DNA of 56,792 bases from Bacteroidales bacterium (GTDB lineage Bacteria > Bacteroidota > Bacteroidia > Bacteroidales > JAADJA01): NCBI GenBank assembly GCA_020052415.1, contig JAGVPB010000017.1, forward strand, positions 1 to 56,792. The letters run 5' to 3'. This document shows positions 27,510 to 36,775 of the stretch, piece after piece. The translations under genes were made by a program, and so were the position numbers. Each line of letters begins with the position of its first letter. Position 1 is the first letter of the stretch. Under the pieces are notes generated by a model. That model was not told the origin of the DNA. It searched no databases and worked only from the letters and a program-made list of their open reading frames with translations.

Positions 27510-28261
27510 ATATTCTTCAATGCATTGGCCGGCAACCAGCCCACGCTTCCGTTCGCAATCTTGATCTCATTCCATTCCCCAACTTTCTCTATGATTCTCA
27601 CCTTTGAACCTTCGTGAAGGACAAACAGGTCAACACTGTTGGGATTGGGGGAGCTTTTAACGGTTATGGTAGCTGAAAACACGATCGCTTCCTTTTGGTT
27701 TTTCAGGATATGAAAATTCTGGTATGAAAGTAAAAAGGTTACGATAGTGAAACCCAGGACGATAAACCCGGAATAAAATGCCGCTTTGCGTATGAATATC
27801 AGTTTCGACAAAAGATAAAATGCAAGCAGCACAAAGAAGGTGATGAATAAAATGATGCTTATCCCTGACCAGGTATCGGCCGAAAACAGGTTGTAAACCG
27901 ACCGCCACCACTGCCAAATGAAAAGTTCCGGCACCGGCTCAATCTTATCTACTATTTTGGTGTTGGCAACGCTCAGGTTAAAAAAGATATCTTCATCATT
28001 CGGGTTAAGTTTCCTTGCCTTTTCATAATACAGGATTGCAGAAGGAATATCGTTTGTCTTAAAGTATGCGTTCCCAAGGTTAAAATACAGTTCAGACGAT
28101 TCGTACCGTGTATCGAGGATTTGCTGGTAGTGCTCAATGGCTTCTGCATAAAGTCCTTTGTTATATTCATCATTGGCTTGCTGAAATAAATTATCGGCTA
28201 CTCCCGCAAATGCCCCGTTGTAGAACAAAACGCCAAGTAATATGCAAATTAAATTCCTCAT
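27506..28261 (-). CDS. batE: BatE, TPR and SH3 domain protein
   Basis: 251 residues, last gene of the aerotolerance operon. Signal peptide, TPR repeats at about 25-125 (YAEAIEHYQQILDTRYESSELYFNLGNAYFKTNDIPSAILYYEKA, in pieces), two membrane helices (about 145-170 and 180-200), and a C-terminal bacterial SH3 domain (SKVRIIEKVGEWNEIKIANG SVGW). The pattern is that of BatE. A 272-bp repeat-filled gap separates it from batD, so it may have its own promoter. Confidence 0.88.
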   Translation of the reverse strand: MRNLICILLGVLFYNGAFAGVADNLFQQANDEYNKGLYAEAIEHYQQILDTRYESSELYFNLGNAYFKTNDIPSAILYYEKARKLNPNDEDIFFNLSVANTKIVDKIEPVPELFIWQWWRSVYNLFSADTWSGISIILFITFFVLLAFYLLSKLIFIRKAAFYSGFIVLGFTIVTFLLSYQNFHILKNQKEAIVFSATITVKSSPNPNSVDLFVLHEGSKVRIIEKVGEWNEIKIANGSVGWLPANALKNI

Positions 28262-28339
28262 CTTTTTCGATATACTTTATTCTTTTATCTAATCTGTCTG
28301 CAGTCTTCAGTCGGCAGTCGGTCTCGCCAAAGGCGAGAG

Positions 28340-28484
28340 CAGTCGGCAATTTCTCGTTCTCAATTCTCAAGTCTCAGGTCTCATTTCTCATTTCTCAGGT
28401 CTTATTTCTCAAGTCTCATTTCTCAAGTCTTTAGTCTCACCCCCAATTTCCAATTTCAAATTTCAAATTTCAAATTTCATAAAT
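28340..28484. repeat. TCTC- and TTTCAAA-word tandem tracts
   Basis: Words such as CTCAAGTCTCA and CATTTCT repeat from 28346 to 28440, then TTTCAAA repeats from about 28453. It fills the gap between batD and batE. A small hairpin (CTCGCC/GGCGAG) lies at 28323-28338. Confidence 0.85.
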
Positions 28485-28533
28485 CTAACATCATACCTCC
28501 CAACCCCTATTTCCCCTATACCCTTATACCTGT

Positions 28534-30384
28534 TTATTTCAACTCATCTTCAATCTGGCTGATGATCTTTACCCCTTCATTATAAATATTATCCATTGCG
28601 GAGTTGCTCTCTCCGGGCGCAAACCTGGCGTATTCGCAATGCTCCAGCGTTTCTATGAACTGTTTAATTGTGGCCTCATTTACTTCTTTCACCAGCAATG
28701 CATCCCTTACCGTGTCCATCGAAAGGTTCGACAGTGGTATGCTGAACTTATCGCTTAGATAACCCCACAACGCGAGAGATACCTCCTCATAGAATTCATT
28801 CTTTTTGTTTTCCTGCAGGAAAGTCTGAGCCTTCTTCATCCTTTTCTGAGCCACTTTGGTCGCTTTTCTGTTTCGCATCAGGGAAATATTCGATCGTTTC
28901 TTCAATTCCTTTTTCATGGTGGTGATAAAAACAATGAAGAGCAAAACAGGCAATAAATACAATACGTAAAAAAGTGACGATCCGAAGAAATAACTGCCGA
29001 TGGCATTCAGTTTCAAGCCTTTGGTTTTAATATGGCGGATATCCGAACCTATATATTTGATATCGGCCTGGTTTACACCGCTATAGGTTACATTTCCCGC
29101 CGAGCCTTCACCTTTGGCAACATTGATGGTATATTCGGGCGATGAGATGGTTTGATACGTACTTCTTTTCAGATCGAAAAAGGAGAAATTCACCGGTTTG
29201 ATCGTGAAAGTTCCCTGCGTCCTTGGGATTACGAGGTATTCAAATGTTTTCGAACCCGACACTCCATCTTCGGCAACATTGATATCGCTGGTGACCTTTG
29301 GATCATAAACCTCAAAATCGGGTGGAAATGAAACCGGCAGCTTATCCACAAGCTCGATGTTCCCTTTTCCGCGAATGGTAAATTTCAGGTTAATGGCCTC
29401 ATTGGCTTTCAGTGAAGTTTTATCAATGGATGGTGTGAATTCAAAACTTCCGACTGCCCCGTTGAATTCTGCAGGGCGGCTGGTGGTCGGCAATGGGATG
29501 ACATTGATGGTCATTGCATTTGCACTTAAGGGAATTTCGACCGTTTTATACCTGTTGAAAAACGGATCGTTGAAAAAGCTGTCGAAGAACGGGTCGCGGC
29601 TTTTTTGCTGGCTTTGTTCCCTCACCTGTGCCTGGCAGGTCGCATAAGCTACTTCAATTTCTATCTTTCCGCTTTTTTGCGGGAAGAGGGCGAATTTCTT
29701 TATTTCGGCAACATTATATTGTTGCCCGTTGTAAGTCTCGGTGTATTGCTTGTAATTTTGCCGGTCCTTGTTCAGGTCGGTTTTCCAGAATCCCATAAAG
29801 GAAGGCTCTTTACGGAATTCAGGAGCGGATATATTGATCCGGAAATAGAGCTTATAGGTAATAACGATCTGTTCGCCCTGCATGGGGTTTGTTTTACTGG
29901 CCACCGCCCTGATGAAAACATCGTCTTTGAGATCATCATAATTGCCGGATGAACCGCTTTGCCCCGACTGAGATCCAGGCTGGCCCTGGTTTCCTGAACT
30001 TCCTTTGGCAACTTTAATTTTTACCGGATTCGATTCGTAGGCTGTTCCATCAACGGTAATTTTCGCCGGTGGAATTTCAAAAACCCCTTCCTTGCCTGCA
30101 GCCAGCACGTAAGTAAATGAATATTCTACCGAACGGGCTACTTTGCCATTGATGATCTGAATACTTGAACTTTGCGATGTACTAGGACCGGATAAAACAC
30201 TGAAGTTTTCAATGTTCGGACCCCTGAAATTCCTTCCTTCTGCATTGAGTGTATAAACCAGATTGAAGCGTTCTCCGCTTTGAACGGTGTTGGGTGCATT
30301 TGCCCTGAACTGAACTCCCTGTCCTGAAACGCCGGTGATGCCGGTGATCATAAAAGCTAATATGGCTGACAGGAATAATTTCAT
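28534..30384 (-). CDS. batD: BatD, oxygen-tolerance protein
   Basis: 616 residues. A signal peptide (MITGITGVSGQG end) precedes several immunoglobulin-like beta domains (VQFRANAPNTVQSGERFNLVYTL; VFIRAVASKTNPMQGEQIVITYKLYF), a membrane helix near residue 475-495 (FFGSSLFYVLYLLPVLLFIVFI) and a cytoplasmic helical tail. This is the BatD layout. It would be anchored in the inner membrane facing the periplasm and work with BatA-C. It lies 58 bp after batC. Confidence 0.92.
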   Translation of the reverse strand: MKLFLSAILAFMITGITGVSGQGVQFRANAPNTVQSGERFNLVYTLNAEGRNFRGPNIENFSVLSGPSTSQSSSIQIINGKVARSVEYSFTYVLAAGKEGVFEIPPAKITVDGTAYESNPVKIKVAKGSSGNQGQPGSQSGQSGSSGNYDDLKDDVFIRAVASKTNPMQGEQIVITYKLYFRINISAPEFRKEPSFMGFWKTDLNKDRQNYKQYTETYNGQQYNVAEIKKFALFPQKSGKIEIEVAYATCQAQVREQSQQKSRDPFFDSFFNDPFFNRYKTVEIPLSANAMTINVIPLPTTSRPAEFNGAVGSFEFTPSIDKTSLKANEAINLKFTIRGKGNIELVDKLPVSFPPDFEVYDPKVTSDINVAEDGVSGSKTFEYLVIPRTQGTFTIKPVNFSFFDLKRSTYQTISSPEYTINVAKGEGSAGNVTYSGVNQADIKYIGSDIRHIKTKGLKLNAIGSYFFGSSLFYVLYLLPVLLFIVFITTMKKELKKRSNISLMRNRKATKVAQKRMKKAQTFLQENKKNEFYEEVSLALWGYLSDKFSIPLSNLSMDTVRDALLVKEVNEATIKQFIETLEHCEYARFAPGESNSAMDNIYNEGVKIISQIEDELK

Positions 30385-30442
30385 AGACTAAACAACGGCA
30401 AAATTATCTATTTATCGTATTGGAAATCATTTATAAACTAAA

Positions 30443-31225
30443 TTACCAGTCTTTTTCTACTTTTTTTGCTTTCGCTTTCTGAATTTTCTGAAGCAGAAGT
30501 TTTTCCATAGTTTTCGTTTCATCATTTTTCAATGCTTCCAGCATGCGTTCGGCATCCTGCTTGGAAATTTGCTGCTGCTGCGGCTGCTGCTGATTTTGCT
30601 GCTGCTGATCCTGTTGCTGCTGCTGATCCTGCTTTTGCTGGTCCTGTTTCTGCTCATCCTGTTTTTGCTCGTCCTGCTTCTGCTGATCCTGTTTCTGCTC
30701 ATCCTGTTTCTGATCATCTTTTTTATCCTGATCCTGGTTCTTGTCCTGATTCTGTTCTTCCTTCAGCATCTTTTTTGCAAACTCCATATTGTATTTTGCA
30801 TCCTGATCGCCCGGATTCAGGCGAAGGGCGTTTTTATATGCCTCTATACTTTCAGGGTATTTTTTTGCTTTCACAAGAGAGTTTCCAAGATTGTAAAAGG
30901 CATTGGCTTTTTGCTCTGCATCTTCTCCTTTTCCGGCAAGGTTGTTATAAAGTTTTGAAGCGTCTTCATAGTTATCCTGCTTATACAACGCGCTCCCCAG
31001 GTTATACTGGCCTTTAAAGGATTCAGGATTTTTTTCCAGTGCCTTCATGTAATCCACCTCGGCGTCCTTGTAATTCTTTTCATCATACAGGTCATTCCCA
31101 CTGCGTATATACTTGTTCTCTTTTTGAGCAAACACAGTCGTTGTTCCGATAAGAACCACCCACACCAGTTTTTTCAGAACCGAAAAAACCGCTATTTTCC
31201 AAAAAAGTTTATCCGGCTTAACCAT
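30443..31225 (-). CDS. batC: BatC, TPR protein with Gln/Asp/Lys-rich tail
   Basis: 260 residues. Signal peptide, about three TPR repeats (35-150; YNLGNSLVKAKKYPESIEAYKNALRLNPGD, in pieces), then about 60 residues made of Gln, Asp, Lys and Glu in QKQDEQ/QQQDQQ words, and a helical end. The start overlaps the batB end by 34 bp, so translation is coupled. The tail repeat is a common feature of BatC and is probably unfolded. Confidence 0.9.
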   Translation of the reverse strand: MVKPDKLFWKIAVFSVLKKLVWVVLIGTTTVFAQKENKYIRSGNDLYDEKNYKDAEVDYMKALEKNPESFKGQYNLGSALYKQDNYEDASKLYNNLAGKGEDAEQKANAFYNLGNSLVKAKKYPESIEAYKNALRLNPGDQDAKYNMEFAKKMLKEEQNQDKNQDQDKKDDQKQDEQKQDQQKQDEQKQDEQKQDQQKQDQQQQQDQQQQNQQQPQQQQISKQDAERMLEALKNDETKTMEKLLLQKIQKAKAKKVEKDW

Positions 31226-32223
31226 TTGCTTTTACGTTCAAAGATTAATAATTCAATTAAAAAAAAGAATAGGCTAAGGGCTATAAAATATTGGAACCTG
31301 TCTTCATAGTCGGAAAACATACGGCTTTCGAATTCCGTTTTTTCCAGTTTACCGATCTCGTCATAAACAGTCTTTACACCTGCCTGCATATTGTTTGCCC
31401 TCACATAAACTCCCTTGCCTGCTGAGGCTATCTGCTGCAACATAGATTCATCAAGTTTGGTAACGATTGTCGAACCCTGGTTATCTTTTTTATAACCCAC
31501 CATCCGCTGGTACTGGTTGAATTCAGGTATCGGCGCTCCTTCGGGAAGTCCCATGCCAATGGTGTAAACTTTTATCCCCTTTTCGGATGCATCTTTTGCT
31601 GCACCAAGGGCATCATCTTCATGGTTCTCGCCATCGGTAATGATGATGATTGCCCGGCTATGGGTTTCATCATCGAAAGATTTGACGGCAAGCTCAATGG
31701 CCTGGCCTATGGCTGTTCCCTGGGTAGGAACCACACGCGTGCTGATGGTCGAGAGAAACATCTTAGCTGCTGCATAATCAGTGGTTATTGGGAGCTGGAC
31801 GTAGGCATTGCCTGCAAAAATAATGATACCAATCCGATCCGTGCCGAGATTATCAATGAGTTTTGAAATCGCCTGTTTCGACATCTCAAGGCGGTTCGGC
31901 TTGATGTCTTCTGCCAACATGCTGTTTGAAACATCAAGTGCGATCATGATATCTATACCTTTACGCTCGCCTTCAATGAGTTTTGATCCGATCTGCGGAT
32001 TGGAAATCCCGATTATTAAAAACAGGTATCCGATCATCAGAAGAATAAACTTAAAAATGACACGCCCGTTGGACAATCCCGGTAACAGTCGCTTAATTAT
32101 AGCCCAATCCCCGAAGCGCTGCAATGCCCGTTTCTTCCAGACCATCATCCAGACAAAAACCGCTGCAATGACAGGGATGAACGTTAGCGCCCACAAAAAA
32201 TCCGCATGTTCAAAACGAAACAT
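31192..32223 (-). CDS. batB: BatB, von Willebrand A domain membrane protein
   Basis: 343 residues. Two N-terminal membrane helices, a VWA domain (about 85-290) with the MIDAS motif ALDVSNSML plus Thr and Asp positions (TDGENHEDD), and a C-terminal helix near 310-330. It sits in the inner membrane. BatA and BatB are related and adjacent, the usual order. A 164-bp repeat tract separates it from batA. Confidence 0.93.
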   Translation of the reverse strand: MFRFEHADFLWALTFIPVIAAVFVWMMVWKKRALQRFGDWAIIKRLLPGLSNGRVIFKFILLMIGYLFLIIGISNPQIGSKLIEGERKGIDIMIALDVSNSMLAEDIKPNRLEMSKQAISKLIDNLGTDRIGIIIFAGNAYVQLPITTDYAAAKMFLSTISTRVVPTQGTAIGQAIELAVKSFDDETHSRAIIIITDGENHEDDALGAAKDASEKGIKVYTIGMGLPEGAPIPEFNQYQRMVGYKKDNQGSTIVTKLDESMLQQIASAGKGVYVRANNMQAGVKTVYDEIGKLEKTEFESRMFSDYEDRFQYFIALSLFFFLIELLIFERKSKWLSRINFFGK

Positions 32224-32387
32224 AAGTTAGTTCAAAGTTCGATGTTCAAAGTTCGATGTTGGTTCAGTTAAACGATTTCCCTAATTCAAACGATTTAACC
32301 AATTAACCCAATCACCCAATTAACAAATCACCCAATTAACCCAATTAACCAATTCACCTAATTAACCTAATTAACCCTTCTCCCCTC
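32224..32387. repeat. GTTCGATGTTCAAA and CAATTAACC word tracts
   Basis: Between batA and batB, two GTTCGATGTT words are followed by about ten imperfect CCAATTAAC units to 32370. No gene here. The tract interrupts an operon that should be co-transcribed. Confidence 0.85.
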
Positions 32388-33383
32388 TCAGGGCGCACTT
32401 TTAAACACCGTATTTCTAAGTAGAACCTCCAGTGTGATCAATAAAAATGCAAGTAAGGCAAACGGAAAAAATTCTTCTTTCTTTTTTCTGAATTCAGTCA
32501 CGTCAATCTTAGATTTTTCCAGCTTGTCAATTTCACCGTATATCTCTCTTAATTTACTGTTGCTGGTTGCGCGGAAATATTTCCCGTCCGTCATGGATGC
32601 AACCTGTTGCAGCAGTTTTTCATCAATTTTCACTTCAAGGTATTGGGTTTGAATTCCAAAAGGCGTCTGAACCGGATAAGGGGCGGTTCCTTCAGTTCCA
32701 ACGCCGATGGTATAAATCCTGATACCGTAAATCTTTGCAATATCGGCAGATGAAAGCGGATCGAGTGAACCCATATTGTTTACGCCATCCGTTAAAAGTA
32801 TGATCACCTTACTCACTGCTGTACTTTCTTTTAACCTGTTCACCGAGGTTGCAAGTCCGTCACCGATTGCAGTTCCATCTTCGATCATCCCGCTTTTGAT
32901 GTCTTTGAACAGGTTGATGATCACACTATGATCTGTTGTCAGAGGACACTGTGTGAAAGTTTCACCGCTGAAGATCACCAGTCCAAACCTGTCATTGGTT
33001 CTGCCAGCAATAAACTCCGACGCTACTTCCTTGGCCGCCTCGAGGCGGTCGGGTTGAAGATCCATTGCCAGCATGCTTCCTGAAACATCAAGCGCCATCA
33101 CAATATCAATTCCTTCGATAGTAACATCCTGCCGGCTCGAAGTTGACTGCGGCCTTGCCAGTGCTATGATCAGCAATCCTATAGCTGCTACCCTGAAAAC
33201 ATAAAGGCTGAAATACAAATATTGCTTCAGGCTTTTCGGGGTTCTTTCAAAACTTTCCGTATCCGATACCTGTATGTTGGCACTGTCTTTTATATAACGG
33301 TACCAGTACCATAAACCCAGTGCCGGTATGATCAGCAGAAAATAAAGGTATCCCTGGTTTGCAAATTCGATCTGGCTAAACAT
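32388..33383 (-). CDS. batA: BatA, von Willebrand A domain membrane protein
   Basis: 331 residues from the Met at 33383, which overlaps the upstream stop by 8 bp; an in-frame Met 24 bp earlier is less likely. Membrane helices near residues 8-25 and 55-75, VWA domain with MIDAS ALDVSGSML and LLTDGVNNMG, and a final helix (FALLAFLLITLEVLL). Together with BatB it forms the core of the Bat complex in Bacteroidota. Confidence 0.93.
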   Translation of the reverse strand: MFSQIEFANQGYLYFLLIIPALGLWYWYRYIKDSANIQVSDTESFERTPKSLKQYLYFSLYVFRVAAIGLLIIALARPQSTSSRQDVTIEGIDIVMALDVSGSMLAMDLQPDRLEAAKEVASEFIAGRTNDRFGLVIFSGETFTQCPLTTDHSVIINLFKDIKSGMIEDGTAIGDGLATSVNRLKESTAVSKVIILLTDGVNNMGSLDPLSSADIAKIYGIRIYTIGVGTEGTAPYPVQTPFGIQTQYLEVKIDEKLLQQVASMTDGKYFRATSNSKLREIYGEIDKLEKSKIDVTEFRKKKEEFFPFALLAFLLITLEVLLRNTVFKSAP

Positions 33384-34443
33384 CTTTAACCTCCTTTCCC
33401 TGATCACCTGTTGCTTGTTCGGACAGCTTCACAACCGGTACCTCAATCCCGGTGTAGCCATCCGGTTTGGTTTCAAAATGGGAGCCGTCACTATGGTCAG
33501 GTTCAGTAACCTGACCCTGAAACATAGTAGCTTTCACAAATCCAATGGCATTATTAAGACAGGTATCGTGTTCAGCGGGCAATGGCTGCATTTTTGCAAA
33601 TTTTACGAGGTCGGAAACCAGGAAAGTCTGACCGATAATTTGTCTTGCTCCAACATCGGCAGCAGTGTAGTTAAGCGCTGTTATGATTTCGTCGGATGTA
33701 AGCTCCGGTGCATGAATATTGAATTTTGCAAAAATATAATCCCTGATGATATCGGTGAGCTCCGTATGATAATCCTTGATCCTGCCGCTTTGCCAGAGTT
33801 TTTTCTGACGGAGGTTTTCAAGTGCATCCAGAGCAATCTGGTGTGCCGGAATCTTCACTTTAAGCGGTGACCTGAAAACGGGTTCGGCTTTCTTTCTCTT
33901 TTTAAGATAATAGAAAACGAGATACGCGGTTGCAGCAAGGAGAATAAAACCTATTATCCAGGGTAAGGCTTCTTTTAAAGTATATGGCGCTTCCAAGGGC
34001 TTTTTAATATCCCTGATATCTTCTGCAGTATTAACATTAACTGATGAAACGCTTAACAAAATAGCCTGTGATTCATCTTTTTGAGTCAAGGCATCGCCAG
34101 GTTTTTTATAATTGAACACTATCGGAGGAATGGCATAAAATCCGGAATCGAAGCAGGTTATCTTATAAACCTGTTGTAAAATCATTTTCGATTTGTCGGA
34201 TGAATAAGCCGTATCAACTTTTGATTTTTCGAGGATTTCGATTTTGGAGATGATGGTATCATTAAGAACCGGCCATTGAATTACACTTCCTGCCGGCGCA
34301 GTAAACGAAAGCTTCATGTTTATCTGGTCACCTACAAGCATGGCATTGGTATCAAGCGATACTGTTGCCCCGCTTTGCGCATTCAGGATTTGCTGAAAAA
34401 GCAAAGCCGGAAGTAAAATAAATATTTTGAGGATCACTTTCAT
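33376..34443 (-). CDS. Bat operon membrane protein (DUF4381-like)
   Basis: 355 residues. Signal peptide (LLPALLFQQILNAQSG), a beta-sandwich periplasmic part (about 25-150), one membrane helix (PWIIGFILLAATAYLVFYYL), and a cytoplasmic helical domain (IALDALENLRQKKLWQSGRIKDYHTELTDIIRDYI, in part). This is the gene always found between the DUF58 protein and BatA. Its ends overlap batA by 8 bp and leave 1 bp to the DUF58 gene. Its exact task is unknown. Confidence 0.82.
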   Translation of the reverse strand: MKVILKIFILLPALLFQQILNAQSGATVSLDTNAMLVGDQINMKLSFTAPAGSVIQWPVLNDTIISKIEILEKSKVDTAYSSDKSKMILQQVYKITCFDSGFYAIPPIVFNYKKPGDALTQKDESQAILLSVSSVNVNTAEDIRDIKKPLEAPYTLKEALPWIIGFILLAATAYLVFYYLKKRKKAEPVFRSPLKVKIPAHQIALDALENLRQKKLWQSGRIKDYHTELTDIIRDYIFAKFNIHAPELTSDEIITALNYTAADVGARQIIGQTFLVSDLVKFAKMQPLPAEHDTCLNNAIGFVKATMFQGQVTEPDHSDGSHFETKPDGYTGIEVPVVKLSEQATGDQGKEVKDV

Positions 34444-34444
34444 T

Positions 34445-35320
34445 CTAAAATCTTGCCTCCCGACGTTTAAACAAACTCACCAACGGCTTCACATAGTCCT
34501 GGCTTGTACTGATATTTGCTGAATCCACACCACTTTTCAGAAAGAGGGAACTCAGGTACTTGTCGTGGTACTTCCACCATTGAAAATAATTATCCCGTGT
34601 TTTTGAATTACCGGTATCTATCCAGATTTTTTTGTCAGTTTCCTTATTATAAACTTTCACCAAACCCATCCTGGGCAATTCCATTTCCCTTTCATCATAC
34701 ACTCTCAGCGCTACGATATCATGTTTTTTGCCGGCTATTTTCAAGGCATTGTCAAAACCCTTATCAATAAAATCGGAAATGATAAATACAGTGCAGCGTT
34801 TTTTAATGGCGTTTGTAAGGAAACGAAGGCCTTCTGCTATATCGGTTTTCTGACTTACAGGATGAAAATCAATCAGTTCGCGAATGATCCTCAGAATATG
34901 CGAAGTCCCTTTTTTCGGAGGAATGAATTTTTCGATTTTATCGCTGAAGAAGATAACACCTACTTTATCATTGTTCTGAATTGCTGAAAAAGCAAGGACG
35001 GCTGCAATTTCAGTCATCTGCTCTTCCTTGAGCTGCTGCCGGGTTCCGAATTCGTTTGAACCGCTCACATCTATAAGCAACATCACGGTCAGCTCTCTTT
35101 CTTCTTCAAAAATCTTTACAAAAGGGTGATTGAAGCGTGCGGTCACATTCCAGTCAATACTGCGGATGTCGTCGCCGTACTGGTATTCGCGGACTTCACT
35201 GAAGGCCATGCCTTTCCCTTTGAAGCTGCTGTGATAGTGCCCCGAAAAGATCTGGCTCGACAATCCTTTTGTCTTGATCTCTATCTTCCTTACCTTTTTG
35301 AATATTTCTTTTGCTTCCAC
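34445..35320 (-). CDS. DUF58 domain protein of the Bat operon
   Basis: About 291 residues from a GTG at 35320 (VEAKEIFKKVRKIEIKTKGL); the open frame runs to 35377, but those extra residues (SELQTSNSKLRTN) are the translation of an intergenic word repeat and do not belong to the family. It has the DUF58 core SGHYHSSFKGKGMAFSEVREYQYGDDIRSIDWN and a VWA-like MIDAS site, IDVSGSN. It works with MoxR ATPases in this operon type. Confidence 0.88.
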   Translation of the reverse strand: MEAKEIFKKVRKIEIKTKGLSSQIFSGHYHSSFKGKGMAFSEVREYQYGDDIRSIDWNVTARFNHPFVKIFEEERELTVMLLIDVSGSNEFGTRQQLKEEQMTEIAAVLAFSAIQNNDKVGVIFFSDKIEKFIPPKKGTSHILRIIRELIDFHPVSQKTDIAEGLRFLTNAIKKRCTVFIISDFIDKGFDNALKIAGKKHDIVALRVYDEREMELPRMGLVKVYNKETDKKIWIDTGNSKTRDNYFQWWKYHDKYLSSLFLKSGVDSANISTSQDYVKPLVSLFKRREARF

Positions 35321-35324
35321 AATC

Positions 35325-35436
35325 TGGGTGTTAGTTCGGAGTTTAGAGTTCGAAGTTTGCAGTTCAGAAATAACCAAACCCGAAACTCATAACACTTAAC
35401 CCTTGACTTCGAACTTCAAACTTCAAACTTCAAACT
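35325..35436. repeat. GTTCGAAGTT/AACTTCAAACTTC word tract
   Basis: Imperfect 7-10 bp words (GAAGTTTGCAGTTC, then ACTTCAAACTTCAAACTTC) fill the gap between moxR and the DUF58 gene and reach into the apparent N-terminus of the latter. Confidence 0.82.
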
Positions 35437-35445
35437 CTCAACTGT

Positions 35446-36438
35446 TTATGGTACTTCAACCGTATTTAAAATCTCATTGATAATGTTTTCTGTTGTGATA
35501 TTTTCCGCCTCAGCCTCATAAGTAAGGCCGATACGGTGACGCATGACGTCGTGAGCGACAGCCCTGACATCCTCAGGTATCACATATCCTCTTCTTTTTA
35601 TAAATGCAAAAGCCTTTGCTGCCAGCGCCATATTGATGCTTGCACGCGGCGAGGCTCCATAGTGGATCAATCCTTCAAACTTACTGAGTTTAAATTTCGC
35701 CGGGTATCTCGATGAAAATACAATGTCGGTGATGTAGTTTTCGATTTTTTCATCAAGATAAACCTCCCGCACCAGGTTACGGGCTTTTAAAATATCGTCT
35801 GTTTTTAACACTGTATTTGTTTTTGCAAACTGGCTGGTGATGTTCTGGCGAAGGATCATTTTTTCCTCTTCTTTCTGCGGATAATCTATGATCACCTTAA
35901 GCATAAACCTGTCCACCTGCGCTTCCGGCAAAGGATAGGTTCCCTCCTGCTCTATCGGATTTTGTGTCGCAAGCACTAAAAACGGTTCTTCAAGCGGGTA
36001 GGTGTGATCACCAATGGTGACCTGGCGTTCCTGCATGGCTTCCAATAATGCGCTTTGAACCTTGGCTGGTGACCGGTTGATTTCATCCGCAAGAATGAAG
36101 TTGGCAAAGATGGGACCCTTGCGCACTACAAATTCCTCTTTCTTCTGGCTGTAGATCATGGTTCCGATCAGGTCGGCAGGTAAGAGGTCGGGTGTAAACT
36201 GGATGCGGGCGAATTTGGCATCAATTACGTTGGCAAGTGAAGTCACCGCAAGCGTTTTTGCAAGGCCGGGCACACCTTCAAGCAATATATGGCCGTTAGC
36301 CAAAAGGCCTATCATAAGCCGTTCGACCATGTGTTTTTGGCCAACGATCACCTTGTGCATTTCCATGTTGATGATATCAACAAAAGCGCTTTCTTTCTGA
36401 ATGCGTTCGTTAAGTTCTTTAATATCAGTCTGGATCAT
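35446..36438 (-). CDS. MoxR-family AAA+ ATPase
   Basis: About 330 residues from the Met at 36438 (MIQTDIKELNER); an ORF extension to 36465 is unlikely. Walker A is GVPGLAKT (about residue 60), Walker B is FILADEINRSP, and the sensor region ATQNPIEQEGTYPLPEAQ is typical of MoxR chaperone ATPases. It heads the moxR-DUF58-bat operon and would remodel or activate the VWA proteins. A -7 box CAAAAATA on the plus strand (TATTTTTG read on minus) lies at 36470-36463. Confidence 0.93.
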   Translation of the reverse strand: MIQTDIKELNERIQKESAFVDIINMEMHKVIVGQKHMVERLMIGLLANGHILLEGVPGLAKTLAVTSLANVIDAKFARIQFTPDLLPADLIGTMIYSQKKEEFVVRKGPIFANFILADEINRSPAKVQSALLEAMQERQVTIGDHTYPLEEPFLVLATQNPIEQEGTYPLPEAQVDRFMLKVIIDYPQKEEEKMILRQNITSQFAKTNTVLKTDDILKARNLVREVYLDEKIENYITDIVFSSRYPAKFKLSKFEGLIHYGASPRASINMALAAKAFAFIKRRGYVIPEDVRAVAHDVMRHRIGLTYEAEAENITTENIINEILNTVEVP

Positions 36439-36462
36439 TTTTCTCGAATTTTTATGGAAACG

Positions 36463-36470
36463 CAAAAATA
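36463..36470 (-). promoter_or_regulatory. -7 box of the moxR-bat operon
   Basis: TATTTTTG read on the minus strand matches TAnnTTTG and lies 24 bp before the moxR start. No clear -33 element is visible. Confidence 0.45.
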
Positions 36471-36540
36471 GAGATTAGATTACAGGTTATATCATAAGTG
36501 GCTGTTAAATAATGTTAAAGGGGCTGAGAGCATTGAGCAT

Positions 36541-36634
36541 GGAGCCCCGCCGTTGGCGGGATCTTCGCTACGCTACGACAGGGAGCGGGGAGCCCCGCCG
36601 TTGGCGGGATCTTCGCTACGCTACGACAGGGAGC
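36541..36634. repeat. Two tandem copies of a 46-bp palindrome-bearing repeat (48-bp period)
   Basis: Identical 46-bp copies at 36541-36586 and 36589-36634. Each holds the hairpin CCCGCCGTTGGCGGG and the part TTCGCTACGCTACGACAGG. They lie in the 310-bp gap between moxR and the HNH gene. A perfect hairpin CTAAGGC/GCCTTAG follows at 36741-36757. No gene is seen in the gap. Confidence 0.92.
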
Positions 36635-36775
36635 AGGGAAGAGAATTGATGAATTGTTGAAAGGAAAGCCAAACGAACAACATTATGAACAACCGGGGAT
36701 TTGTTTTTTGACAGGTAGGAGCCTGAGGGGATATATTCGGCTAAGGCAGAGCCTTAGAATACGGTGGAGCTGGGG

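Noticed and set aside
30569-30958. Long Leu-rich frame opposite batC
   Set aside because: It is the antisense reading of the CAG-rich tail of batC; batC fits the operon and family.
35321-35377. N-terminal extension of the DUF58 protein
   Set aside because: The residues come from a word repeat; the family starts at about VEAKEIFKKVR, so the GTG at 35320 was used.
36741-36757. CTAAGGC/GCCTTAG hairpin as terminator of the HNH gene
   Set aside because: Perfect stem but no T run on the minus strand after it; left as a plain hairpin.
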